This document shows, one piece after another, positions 11,558 to 22,607 of a stretch of DNA of 64,000 nt; within the stretch, counting starts at the first letter, position 1, and every line of letters starts with the position of its first letter. A program made the position numbers and the translations under genes. The notes beneath the pieces were generated by a model. It was not told where the DNA came from and ran no database searches. It was given only the letters and a program-made list of their open reading frames with translations. The stretch spans positions 620,001 through 684,000 of the forward strand of contig JALRMH010000011.1 in NCBI GenBank assembly GCA_026119935.1, in the 5' to 3' direction. Origin of the DNA: Endothia cerciana. Its lineage: Eukaryota; Ascomycota; Sordariomycetes; Diaporthales; Cryphonectriaceae.

Positions 11558-12096
11558 TCAGATCTTCAATTTCCTCTCCATCTCCTCGTGCACGCCGACA
11601 ACACCCCTCTGCTCCCCACCGGTAAATACGTCCTCCCAATCGACACTCGCCTCCCGCCCCTTGAGTATGTCCTCGTGCACGCTGCCGCCAGCGCCCCCGC
11701 CCAGCGCCATGGGCCGCCACTGGCCCTCCCGCGTGATCTTGAGCTCCATGCCGCGGCGGATCGGCTCCGCGACGCCGAAGGCCCGCCGGAGGATCTCCAT
11801 GCGTAGGTTCTCCTGGGTGGCCTCCCACTGCTTGAGGCGCGCCTCGAGGGGGTGCGCCGAGCTGGGGGTGGTGGAGGTGTTGGTCTGCGCGAAGGGGTCC
11901 GGGCCCACGCCCGCGCGCAGGGTGTCGTGCAGGCCGGGGGCGGAGGGCGCGCCGTGGGCCGAGGGGCGGATGTGGGAGTAGGTGGAGGAGTGGGCGTCGG
12001 AAGGGACGATGCGGAGCGACTAGGGGGGAAGGGTGGTTAGCTGGGTGGTGGTGGTGGTGGTGGTGGTGGTGGGCGGGTGAGGGTCCGGTTTACCAT
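11558..12096 (-). CDS. UMP1: Proteasome maturation factor Ump1
   Basis: Two coding exons: 12094-12096, which is only the ATG, and 11558-12019, giving 154 residues, the usual length. Ump1 is the chaperone that joins 20S half-proteasomes and is degraded as their first substrate. The N-terminus SLRIVPSDAHSSTYSHIRPS, the region HPLEARLKQWEATQENLRME, RRAFGVAEPIRRGMELKI and the C-terminal HEDILKGREASVDWEDVFTG are all hallmarks of the family. The start is set by the family N-terminus MSLR: the Met codon sits directly before a GTAAAC donor, and Ser begins after a CCCCCTAG acceptor. The 74-bp intron carries a TGG trinucleotide run. The gene is divergent from the ABC ATPase gene. Identity is secure; the one-codon exon follows from reading frame and homology. 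Confidence 0.9.
12046..12069. repeat. TGG trinucleotide run in UMP1 intron
   Basis: About eight TGG units (CCA on the transcribed strand) lie inside the UMP1 intron, between donor and acceptor. Length changes here would alter intron size only. Confidence 0.85.
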
Positions 12097-12529
12097 CTCG
12101 GGCGGCCTGTGGGGGACGTCGGTCTGGGAGGGCACTTCTTGTGGTTATGTTATGATGAGTGCCTCTGGAGGATAGCTGCTCTTGAGGGGCGAGGCGAAGG
12201 GTAGGTCCGTTGGTGTGGTGGTCGTTGGAGGTCGGGAAGCTGAATGTCTATCTGTCTGTATGTCTGATGGAAGCTCAGCGACGTGAGCCACAGGCTGCCG
12301 AGAGCTGCGCGTAATGCAACCTGGGAGGTGAGCACAGACCAGGTCCCGCCTGCCATTCACTCACTGTGCTATATAATACGTACGGAGGGGGTGTCTTTAT
12401 CCCTAGTGTTATGACTGACCAGCTTATTAAGTTACGTACAAACAACCTCATGTCTCCCTTCAACAACAGCATAGTCAATATCTGACGTTGACCGAACATG
12501 GCTCCTGGTCTTCAGAGCCCCCAGCTACC
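12097..12529. promoter_or_regulatory. UMP1 / ABC ATPase divergent promoter region
   Basis: A 433-bp interval between divergent start codons. A TATATAA-like stretch occurs at about 12369-12375. No other element is convincing. Confidence 0.45.
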
Positions 12530-14524
12530 ATGAGACCAATCCCAGTGCGGCCGCCAATATTGCGCATCAGCAATGGCACGTTCTACCGCCACCACCCCTC
12601 CGCGCAGGTAGCGCACCCCAACCCGCCCTTCTTCTCAGACCTCACCTTCGAGCTCCCGTCAGACCCAAAGTCCAGGGACCGCTGGTGTGTGGTCGGGCCG
12701 TCCCTCTCAGGGAAGACCACCTTCCTCCAGGTCTTGAGGGGCCAGCACCTCTGCATCCCACCTGCAGCACGGGCATACCCTTACCTGGCCACAGACAACG
12801 TCCCGCACCGTCTCAAGGCCGCCAACAAGGCGATCCAGTATGTGGGCTTCGACGCCGAGCGCTCCGGCGGCGGGCTCGGGCCTGCGACATCCGCATACCT
12901 GTCCGCAAGGTACGAGTCCCGGCGTGAGAGCACGGACTTCTCCCTGCGAGACTTCCTCCTCGGCAATACCCAGCTGAACCCGTTCTCCCTTCCCGGCGAG
13001 GACGACAGCATCAGCCCGGAGCTGATGGGCCGTGTCGTGACGGACCTGAGGCTGCAGCCTCTACTCGGCCTCCCGGTGGCCTTCCTCTCCAACGGACAGG
13101 GCCGTCGGGCCCGCATCGCGCGTGCCCTGCTGACGAGCCCCGAGGTGCTCCTCCTCGATGAGCCCTTCATGGGGCTCGACCCGCCCACCGTGGCATCCCT
13201 GAGTCCGCTGCTGAGAGGTATGGCTGAGAAGGCCGCGCCGAGGCTGGTGCTCAGCGCAAGGCCACAGGATCCGCTCCCGGACTGGGTCACGCATCTGGTG
13301 TATCTGCGGGGGGACTGCCAGGTCGGGGTGATGGGGGAGAGGGACGTCGTTATGGAGGGGTTGAGGAAGTACCTGCGTGGCGTGAGGATGGGCGGGTCGA
13401 CGGAAGATGGCGCGATGCCCGTGAGAGCGCTAAGGGAGATGGGGAGAGTTCTGACAGAGCACGGTATCAGGGGGGCCGGCCTGGGTGAGGAGGGTGAGGC
13501 GTCTGCTGGTGCGGCTGTGCCAAGGTCAGAGCATGAGGAGGGGTCCAGGTTGCTGGGAGAGCCTCTGGTCGAGATGGAGGGCTGCCAGGTGAGGTATGGT
13601 AGCAAGGTTGCGCTAGGCAACTGGACCGAAGCGAAGAACGGACAGTCTGTCAAAGGACTGTCATGGACCGTGAGGAGAGGAGAGCGGTGGGGTGTCTTCG
13701 GCCCCAACGGCTCGGGAAAGACAACCATCGTGTCACTCCTCTGCTCAGACCACCCCCAGACATACTGCTTACCGATCAAGCTATTCGGCCGCAGCCGGCT
13801 ACCAGAGCCCGGCTCTGGGCAGCTACCACTAACCTTCTGGGATATCCAGTCCCGGATCGGCCACTCCAGCCCGGAGGTACATCAGCACATGCCCCGAAGC
13901 TTGACAGTCCGACAAGTCACCGAGAACGCCTGGGCCGACACATTCTTGCTGAAACCCAAGTTGAGCGGCGAGGCCCGCGCCAAGGTCGACGCGTGTCTGC
14001 GTTGGTTCGAACCAGAGCTGAACCCGTCACACAACAGCGAGGTGGCATCTGACCTGTCCTGGGCGAGCAGCTACATCTTCGGCGAGCTCTCCTTCAGCGC
14101 ACAGCGGGTTTTGCTGTTCATCCGATCCATGATCAAGAACCCGGACGTCGTCGTTCTCGACGAGGCCTTCAGCGGCATGGACGAGGGTGTAAGGGACAAG
14201 TGCATGCTTTTCCTGGCTGAAGGCGAGGCGAAGACATATGCACTGAGCACGGGGGAAGTCATCAGCCGCGAGGGCTCGAACGCCGCTGCGGAGGCCGTGG
14301 TGGTTGATAGCGAGCAGGCCAAGGCTGGCAACGTGAAGGTAACGGGACTGTCAGACCAGCAGGCCTTGATCTGTATCAGTCATATCAAGGAGGAAGTGCC
14401 TGACGCCGTGCGGGAGTGGTTGTGTCTGCCCGAGGCTGACTCTGAGATGCCTGCCAGATTTGGCCGCCTTGATGGTCCGTTGAGGACGGATTCTAGGAGG
14501 TGGCATGAAATCTGGGCTGTTTGA
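12530..14524 (+). CDS. Soluble ABC-family protein with two ATPase domains
   Basis: Single exon of 664 residues from the ATG at 12530; the same frame is open upstream but has only a TTG there, and the ATG has a good ACC context. Two nucleotide-binding domains are visible. The first has Walker A GPSLSGKTT (about residue 56), signature LSNGQGRRARIARALL (about 186) and Walker B VLLLDEPFMGLD. The second has Walker A GPNGSGKTT (about 391), a weak signature ELSFSAQRVLL (about 517) and Walker B VVVLDEAFSGMD. No membrane segment is present, so it is not a transporter by itself. The arrangement resembles the fungal YDR061W group and bacterial ModF-like proteins, whose role is poorly known. The degenerate second signature suggests asymmetric ATPase sites. 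A function is not assigned. Confidence 0.85.
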   Translation: MRPIPVRPPILRISNGTFYRHHPSAQVAHPNPPFFSDLTFELPSDPKSRDRWCVVGPSLSGKTTFLQVLRGQHLCIPPAARAYPYLATDNVPHRLKAANKAIQYVGFDAERSGGGLGPATSAYLSARYESRRESTDFSLRDFLLGNTQLNPFSLPGEDDSISPELMGRVVTDLRLQPLLGLPVAFLSNGQGRRARIARALLTSPEVLLLDEPFMGLDPPTVASLSPLLRGMAEKAAPRLVLSARPQDPLPDWVTHLVYLRGDCQVGVMGERDVVMEGLRKYLRGVRMGGSTEDGAMPVRALREMGRVLTEHGIRGAGLGEEGEASAGAAVPRSEHEEGSRLLGEPLVEMEGCQVRYGSKVALGNWTEAKNGQSVKGLSWTVRRGERWGVFGPNGSGKTTIVSLLCSDHPQTYCLPIKLFGRSRLPEPGSGQLPLTFWDIQSRIGHSSPEVHQHMPRSLTVRQVTENAWADTFLLKPKLSGEARAKVDACLRWFEPELNPSHNSEVASDLSWASSYIFGELSFSAQRVLLFIRSMIKNPDVVVLDEAFSGMDEGVRDKCMLFLAEGEAKTYALSTGEVISREGSNAAAEAVVVDSEQAKAGNVKVTGLSDQQALICISHIKEEVPDAVREWLCLPEADSEMPARFGRLDGPLRTDSRRWHEIWAV

Positions 14525-16298
14525 TTGAGCAAACCACTGTCCTCTGGCAGTCCTTATTTGGTTTTTTTTGGTGGTTTTTTTTGGTGGTTTTTTTTTTTCC
14601 TCCTTCCGCAAACCAACAGCTGTTCACCGGCTCAAGGCTTGTCGAGACTGGTGTCACATGCTTCACTATTCTGAGTGTTTCCCGGCCCCCTATCCTTTCC
14701 CAAACTCGTGAGCCGGAAGGAAGCCCATCGTGCGTCTCTGTCTGCTACCCCACCCGGGGGTTTTAAAACAACGACCAGCCAATGTAACCAGCGAATGCGT
14801 GAGGCCAAAGTGCCTTGAGGCCAACGATAAGTCTCGAGGACCACTTAACCTGTACAGCATCCCCTCTCTCGACAGCTCCGGTAGCTTGGGATAAATCCTT
14901 CGGCTTGAGTGGCTGCACTGCACTTGTCTGTCGCTTCGCAAGACCAGCGCCGTTCCGAGGTTGCATTGCATGTACCGACGGCCGGGCATCAGCTTGCAGC
15001 AGCTACGAGCCCGACCTGCACAGGAAGAGTGTGCCTTGGGATCGTTACAAACGAGCCGTGTCTGCCTTACCGCATCTGGGTATGATTAAATTGCGGAGAG
15101 TCAGGGCAAGACAAGCAATATGGGTGACTTGCTTTTTCTGCCACGCCCCTGCCGGGTCTTGGTCACCATTGGGGCGATCAACCAGAGCACTTTGGTCCGT
15201 CAACTGTTCTTGTAGCCATGCCGGCTCGAGTGCTCCATTTCCGCAACTTTCTCCGTGCTCCAGCAGACTGTGTTGCACAAGGAAGACAAGAAGGGCTGGC
15301 GAACTGTGTCCGGAGACCACGCCACAGCCATTTCTGGTTTGAGGACAACACGGCTTGCGTAAGCGATGGCATCTATGCCTCGGATGCAATAGAGACCTCC
15401 CCCCAACGGCTTCATGAGGCGTAGACAAATCGCCTCATTGCAATTGCTTCCATGGAGACCGTCCCACCAGTAGCCGCAGGAGAACTCCCCACTGCCGGTA
15501 TACTACTAGGTCCTGAGGCCGACCTGTCCACAGAGGAGCTCGGCTACGGGACATTTCGCGTGCTCAGGTCCCCCCTCCCCCCCGGGGTGTTGCTGATGCC
15601 CTCCAGCCTCCGGATTTTCCAATTCTGGGCACACGAAAGTGGATGAGGCGCCTGCAGTGCCCACATTATAAGGTCGTCGGGTGAGGCTGGGCCCACTGCG
15701 ACAGGGGCGGTCATTGGCGGTCGACGGCGCGAGGCGTCCGGAGGTGGATCGAAGGTGGGCTGGGCACGGCTGGGGTGCCCATACGTGCGTCATTCCAGCC
15801 ACCCGAAAAAGTCTTATCTTATCGGCGCGTTGCTGTGGATACCCCATGCCGCCCAAACACCCTCGCTGCGGCCGCCCTCACCCGCTGCGGCCAGGCTGCA
15901 CATACATACAGAGTCCTATGGACTACAGTTATCCCCCATACTTGACCTGCATTCTCCCACGGGCCATGCCTTGCCGCCGCCGCCGTTGTTGCTCCTGTTC
16001 CTGTTCCTGTTGCTGATCTCGATCTGGATCATCCATACAGCCCTCGCCACCATCCTGGAAGGCCAATCGAGGGTCTCGTTCCCAACCTCTCAATTACCAG
16101 CCAGGAACCCATCACATGGAGCAGCACCACTGACCGGAGCTACGCTCGTTCGTCCATCCACCCTGCTTGCCCACGCAGCAGATTCCCAGCCAGGTCGGCA
16201 TCCAGCCTTGTAACCTCGGAAACCTCTCCTTCATCCGTCAGGCATTCCAGAGCCAGACCTCCCCCATCCCGAACTTCAAGTCTTGACAAGAGGTCAAT
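14525..16298. other. Intergenic region upstream of chitin synthase
   Basis: The 3' region of the ABC gene has T runs separated by TGG (14559-14600). The 1.6 kb that follows is probably the chitin synthase promoter and leader, with a C/T-rich zone at about 15980-16120 (GTTCCTGTTCCTGTTGCT). Open frames here show no recognisable protein. Confidence 0.55.
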
Positions 16299-19200
16299 AT
16301 GGATCGTCCAACCACCCCCTCCCGGCCACCAGACTACGGTCGCCCTTTCTACGGCGACGACGACCAGGACGATCTGCCTCTTGACCAGGGAAATACCGCA
16401 GCCGCTGTGAGATTGCTAACATCGATGGAGGGTGATATGTCACCAGGTCGGCCGTATGTATCGCAACAGCTCCTTCGTTCAGCCCCTCTTTCTTTACCAG
16501 CAGCCGGGACCAAGAACCTCCCACAGGCAAGCAGTTGTACTCCAGAGTATCTGGCCTGTCTCAAGAAACAGGAGGAGGCTATCAGTCTCAGTCCCTCCCC
16601 CTCAAAGAAGGCCGCTGGGCCCACAGTCAGATTCGCGCCTGAGCCTCGCGCCGTGCGGTCACCACCGCGGCGCAAGCCAGTCGCTGCCGCTCAGGGCTGC
16701 GGAGGGAGCAAGGCGCCCGCAAGGACCTCGACTGTCAGGCTGCAGAAAAAGGCCCAGCCCGCCCACGTCCTGCAGGCAGGGATCGCATCAACGCTGCCGG
16801 TCATTCCAGAGGGGTTGTCCCCTCGCAGAGAATCGCTTAGGAAGTCCAACAGCGATCCTCCTGTCCTTCCGCAGTCTTTACCAGCAGCCTATAGCAGAAG
16901 CTCACCCACACATGTTTCTAGTAGCCACCAGACACGAGGTTCCTACCAACCTTCGGTCTTTTCGACACACTCCCATCACGCCTCGATTGTTGATCCGCCT
17001 AGCATGCCGCCGCCAGACTCTACGTACGTGCCTTTTCGGCGCAACGAAGACGACGGCCGTCACGGATCTTACAGCCCTTCAAGGACGTCTAACTACGACA
17101 GGATGTCTCCAGTCTCCCCTACATACGAACCGGCTGATCTGAATGGCAGCCCCCGACCTGGAAGCCCGTCATCCAGATATGGGGGCAGCCCTAGGCGTCC
17201 TTTGCCCCCCAAGCCGCTGTTCTCTGATTCGGCTCGAGGCTCTTTCGCAGACGATGCTACGGTCTCCATCCCACTTGGTAGCGAGGTTGAGCAGGACTTT
17301 TTCGACAGCGGCCCGGAGTCTCCTGCCTTCGCCGAGAAGATGAGGCGCGAGCCTTACTTGTCTCAGTCCCAGGAGACACTGAACGACTATGAGCTCGAGA
17401 CCCCGTTTTCCGAGAAGCACGTGCACTACGGGCCGGCACCTGAGGGCAGACAGGAGCGGAGAGGCGCGCGGGCGCCGCAGATGAGCAGAAAGGAAGTCCA
17501 GCTGATCAACGGCGAGCTTGTACTGGAATGCAAGATCCCCACCATTCTATACAGCTTCCTGCCGAGGCGAGACGAGGTGGAGTTCACGCATATGCGGTAC
17601 ACGGCCGTCACCTGTGACCCGGACGATTTTGTCGACAAGGGATACAAGCTCCGCCAGAACATCGGAAGGACTACACGAGAGACCGAGCTGTTCATCTGTG
17701 TCACCATGTACAACGAGGACGAGATCGGCTTCACGAGAACGATGCACGCAGTCATGAAGAACATCGCCCATTTCTGCAGTCGCAGCAAATCGAGAACCTG
17801 GGGCGAGCACGGCTGGCAGAAGATCGTCGTCTGTATCATTTCCGACGGGCGTGAGACGATTCACCCGCGAACGCTCGATGCCCTGTCCGCGATGGGCGTC
17901 TACCAACACGGCATCGCCAAGAACTACGTCAACCAGAGGGCCGTCCAGGCACACGTGTACGAGTACACCACTCAGGTCTCGCTCGACTCTGACCTGAAGT
18001 TCAAGGGAGCGGAGAAGGGTATCGTCCCCTGCCAGATGATCTTCTGTCTCAAGGAGAAAAATCAGAAGAAGCTCAACTCGCATCGTTGGTGCTTCAACGC
18101 CTTCGGAAAGGCCTTGAACCCAAACGTGTGCATCCTTCTTGATGTTGGCACTAAGCCTGGCAGCAACTCGCTGTACCATCTTTGGAAGGCCTTCGATACC
18201 GATTCCAACGTTGCTGGAGCTTGCGGCGAGATCAAGGCGATGAAGGGCAAATATTGTCTATCCCCAGACACGATGGTCCGCACCACTCAGGGGCCCAAGG
18301 CCATCCGAGACATCGCTGTAGGCAATTTGCTGCTCGACCACCAGGACAACCCCGTGCAATGCCTGGCTGCTGAGGCTATTCAGACCTCGTCCGACATGAA
18401 GAAAGTCACATACACGGAGTACAACTCCTTGAACAAGACGTCCTTCATTTGTACACCGAACCATATCATGACGCTGGTGGCTCATGGTGTGAACCCCTCC
18501 ATCCATACTGGAGGTATCGGTGTCATGTGGTGGACGCGTTGTGACAGGACAGAGCTTAAGCAGGAGGAGGAGACGCTTAAGTGGGATTCGGTGATGCATG
18601 GCTTGTACGCCGAGGTGTCTGAGAAGTTGGGTCGCCGTCCAACTGATGGTGAGGTCCACCAGTACCTCAGAAACATTACCCGCAAGACTGTCATTTCGGA
18701 TTCCGAGGCGGAAAGTCAGGAGAATGATAACGACGTGTCCCCTGGTCTTACCAAGCTGGTGAAGCAACTCAAGGACATGGGCATGGACATGACGGACCTA
18801 GATATGTCTTTGATCCGCATGCTTATACAGGACAAGATGGAGGAGTATCTTGAGGGCATGATGCCTGAGCCCGAGGAGGTTCCCGACAACGATGAAGACG
18901 ACACCGTCATCGACCTCGAGCCCCAGCACAAGAGAAATTTTGCATCCATCACCCTTGCGTCGTCCAGGCGTCTCTCGGATAAGACATACCGCCAGACTCC
19001 TGAGATTCTATCCTCGTCTCCCGTTAAGGAGTCCCAAGATTCGGGCGCCGCCGATTCCCAGGCCTCGTCCTATGCAACTGCCGTCGTCGAGCCAGACAAC
19101 ATGCACAAGTTCGCCGTCGTCCGTGATCAGCTCTCCAAGCGCCATAGCAACCAGAAGTGCAAGAATTTGGCCTGTAAAGGGCTTCGTCAGGTCAGTATCA

Positions 19201-21764
19201 AGTTCGCGAGCCGGTCGCAAGCCACGCTAGCTTTTGAGCTGCTCTCCGGGGATCATTATCGTGTTGTCGACCCCTGTGCCGTCAAGGATATGGAACTATT
19301 CACAATGACGATGGACGAGTATCTGGCCAGCTGCGAGCCCCCAAAGCCCCAGAAACAGAGGAAGCTGAGGCTATATCGGGCCCCTCTAAAGCTCGTGCCG
19401 TACCAGGGAGAAGTGTCCGCTGTTCCCGTCGACCCTTACTGGTTCGGGCTCTGGCTTGGTGATGGGAAAAAGAATAGTCCCGAGATCGTCAGCACGGATC
19501 AGGAGCACAAGGTCTATATGCAGACCTACGTCGACCGCCTCAACAGTAACAGACCTGATGGAGCTGAGCCTGTGCGAGTTGTCGAGGAGCATGTGGCCGC
19601 ACCGGGTAACGTCCGCACTATGAAGAGCGGTGAAAAGATCACCTCTACGACGGATTGCTTCGTCTTGAGGATCTCATGCGTCACTTCTGTCAAGAACAAG
19701 ACCTGGAATCCTGTCCGCGCGGGCTTGAAAGAGCTGGGCGTGTTCGGAGACAAGAGCGGTGGCATCCCTGACTGCTACATGCACGCCGACGAGGACACCC
19801 GGCTGGCTGTTATCGCAGGCCTCATAGAATCCGACGGATGGCTGGATAGCAGGACAAAATGCTACGGCCTTGCGCAGACCACTTACGAGCACAAGAAGGT
19901 AGTGTTCGACCTCCACAATCTGGCCGTCTCATGCGGGATTCAGTGTACGGCCGTGACGGAGAGGCTCCAGACCGGGTGCTCGGAGCCTACCTGGAGATTC
20001 TTCATGAGCAAAGGGGTGGAGAAATTCCAGCATCACCTCCTCCTCCCCCGAAAGCGGCTGGATCTATCCTCGATCACACGGGATAACCGCGATGTACGCA
20101 CCTTCGACGTCGAGGACGCCGGTCAGGGCGAATTTCGCACCATCGAGGTCTCAGGAGAACTCTACCAGCTGGCAGATCGCACCGTGGTTCATAACTGTTC
20201 CAGTCTGCTGAACCCTCTCGTGGCCTCGCAAAACTTCGAATACAAGATGTCCAACATCTTGGACAAGCCCCTGGAGAGTGTTTTTGGATACATCACCGTC
20301 CTGCCGGGCGCTCTCAGTGCGTATCGATACCATGCACTCCTCAACGACGAGACTGGCCACGGACCTCTCAGCCAATACTTCAAGGGAGAGGTTCTGCATG
20401 GACAACATGCCGACGTCTTTACTGCCAACATGTATCTGGCAGAGGATCGGATCCTTTGCTGGGAGCTGGTGGCCAAGCGAGGCGAGAGTTGGGTGTTGAA
20501 ATATGTGAAGAATTGCACTGGTGAGACTGATGTGCCTGGTAAGTTCGAATATCCCTCTCTGGCTAAACATATGTGAGACTTGACACTAACGAAGATGGTA
20601 GATGCTGTTCCGGAGTTCATCTCGCAGCGTCGCAGATGGTTGAACGGTGCATTCTTCGCAGCAGTGTACTCGCTGGTGCACTTCAAACAGCTTCTGGCGA
20701 CAGACCACACCGTCGCCCGCAAGGCCCTGCTGCTCATCGAATCATTCTATCAGTTCATTCAGCTCCTCTTCACCTACTTCTCTCTCGCCAACTTCTTTCT
20801 GACCTTCTACTTCGTGGCGGGCGGCATCGCTGATCCGACAGTGGACCCCTTCCCACATAACCTGGCCAAATACATCTTCTACCTCCTAAAATACACGCTG
20901 GTGCTCCTCATCTGCACTCAGTTCATCCTGTCGCTGGGAAATCGGCCGCAGGGTGCCAGAAAATTGTATTTGGGGTCTATGATCATCTACGCTATAATCA
21001 TGGTCTACACAATGTCCGCAAGCATCTATATTGTTGTCTATGAGATACGGAAGAGCAACGGCATTGATTTCGACAACTCCATCATGACCAACATGATCCT
21101 CTCGGTACTTTCGACATTCGGCCTCTACTTCTTCATGTCGTTCCTGTACTTCGAGCCGTGGCACATGTTCACCTCCCTTCTGCAGTACTTCATCATGCTG
21201 CCCTCATACATCTGCACGCTACAAGTTTATGCCTTCTGCAATACGCACGATGTGACCTGGGGAACAAAGGGAGACAACGTCATGAAGACGGATCTGGGAG
21301 GTGCGGTCGGCAAAGGCTCCACCGTCGAGCTCGAAATGCCCTCCGAGCAGCTCGACATTGACTCCGGGTACGATGAGGCTCTGCGTAACTTACGCGACCG
21401 TGTTGAGGTCCCCAGCAAGCCTGTATCCGAGAACCAGCTGCAGGAGGACTACTACAAGTCCGTGAGGACGTGGATGGTTAGCACCTGGATGATCGCCAAC
21501 GGCGTCCTGGCCATGGCGGTTAGCGAGATCTATGGCACCGGAGAAGTTGGCAACAACATCTACCTCGCGTTCATCCTCTGGAGTGTCGCTGTCTTGGCAG
21601 CCTTCCGTGCCCTCGGCTCAAGCATCTTTGCCATAATCAACATGATCAACATGATCGTCGAGGGCCGCGTCCGTCTCAGCTTAAAGATTCCCAAGTGGTT
21701 GGGTGGTGTCGGCAGCCGGATCTCCGATACGTTCAGCAGCGTTGGGAGCAGTGTGAGGCGATAA
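16299..21764 (+). CDS. Chitin synthase (class I-like) precursor with intein
   Basis: Two exons, 16299-20538 and 20602-21764, encode an 1800-residue precursor; removal of the 647-residue intein would leave 1153. Chitin synthase polymerises UDP-GlcNAc into chitin at the plasma membrane. Residues 1-390 are disordered (Pro/Ser-rich). The catalytic core starts at GELVLECKIPTILYSFLPRR and includes ETELFICVTMYNEDE, KIVVCIISDGR, CLKEKNQKKLNSHRW and NVCILLDVGTKPG. After the intein come QNFEYKMSN (precursor 1311), EDRILCWELV and QRRRWLNG (1422). Several membrane segments follow (LLFTYFSLANFFLTFYFVAG onward). The core looks class I; I judge the class by remembered similarity only. The 63-bp intron between DVP and DAVPEF keeps the frame. 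The N-terminus is longer than usual, and an undetected small intron there cannot be excluded. Confidence 0.93.
18255..20195 (+). mobile_element. Intein with LAGLIDADG homing endonuclease inside chitin synthase
   Basis: A 647-residue in-frame insertion, precursor residues 653-1299. Block A starts with Cys1 (CLSPDTMVRT). Block B has TPNH with His70. Block F/G reads FRTIEVSGELYQLADRTVVHN, ending in the penultimate His and terminal Asn, and the next extein residue is Cys. All catalytic residues for splicing are therefore present. Two endonuclease motifs are visible: WFGLWLGDG (acidic Asp403) and AVIAGLIESDG (Asp527), so the homing endonuclease may be intact. Between block B and the endonuclease lies an unusual acidic insert (about 97-302). 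Removal should rejoin GKY to CSSLLNPLV, giving an uninterrupted chitin synthase core. Nuclear-encoded inteins are rare; a chitin synthase intein is known from Podospora. Splicing and cutting activity are inferred. Confidence 0.95.
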
Positions 21765-22607
21765 GGAGCCGAACAAGGTCGAGATGTGTTGTATTTACTT
21801 GCCTGTCTAATGACAGGCCTTCTCCTTGAAAGCATTTTTATGATACCGGACGTGCGATGATAGGGCGGCGTTTCTCTGGGGGTGCATCTGGACGGATCAG
21901 GGTTCGATTGGGTCGAAGGCGTGATGGAATTGAAGGTCGGGATAGGGGCTTCGCTACATCGAGGAAAACGCGCAGCGCTTAACGCTTTGGGAAACACCAT
22001 GGGAACAACCTCGAGGCACATGGGCTGTGACGGCACAGGGATCTCGCATCTTGATGGAATGATTGATGTATACTAATTGAACATCAATTGTTTGCACCTG
22101 ATTCGGACTGGACCAGGCCGAGAAGCCTTGCATGACCAAGCGTCTTGTCGGGGGCCATCTATGTTCAAGCGACGTCTTTCCCTAGGTGCTTCCGTAGAGT
22201 CCTCCTTGTGAGCACAAACTTTCCTGATCCCTGGGTATATCCCTCCGAGGCGAAGACGTGACGGCGGACATATCCACTTGTCACTATTCTTCCACTCACT
22301 TGCTGACTTTGCTGACAATGTTCCACGGAGAGGTTAAGTTGTATACGGGCAACGGGATGCCGAGAAGCGATCCATTCGTGCGCGCTATATACAGAAACGA
22401 ATAGCTGTGGGACAAAAACGCCCTGAGATGCGGCCGACATTGTGGGAATCGCATTTTCCTTTTCCTTTTGTTAAAATTTTTGGTTTTTTTTCTTTCTTTC
22501 TTTCTTTTTCTTTTTGATCTGCCCAAAAAAAAAAAAAAAAACCTTCGCGCTAAACGAACCCGCCGCCCGTACACTAACAAACACATTTTCTTCTTCGAGC
22601 CAGAATT
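21765..22607. other. Intergenic region between convergent chitin synthase and sulfite reductase genes
   Basis: Holds two 3' ends. A TTTC-rich tract at about 22480-22515 is followed by 17 A at 22525-22541. I see no gene. Confidence 0.6.

Noticed and set aside
12781..13779. 332-codon open frame antisense to the ABC gene
   Set aside because: It is a shadow of the GC-rich ABC coding frame, which carries all the motifs.
14815..15342. 175-codon frame upstream of chitin synthase
   Set aside because: Cys/Ser/Arg-rich translation with no family match and overlapping frames on both strands.
18255..20195. Insert in chitin synthase as a spliceosomal intron or a transposon
   Set aside because: It is open in frame throughout, has intein residues at both borders, and lacks GT-AG borders, terminal repeats and a target-site duplication.
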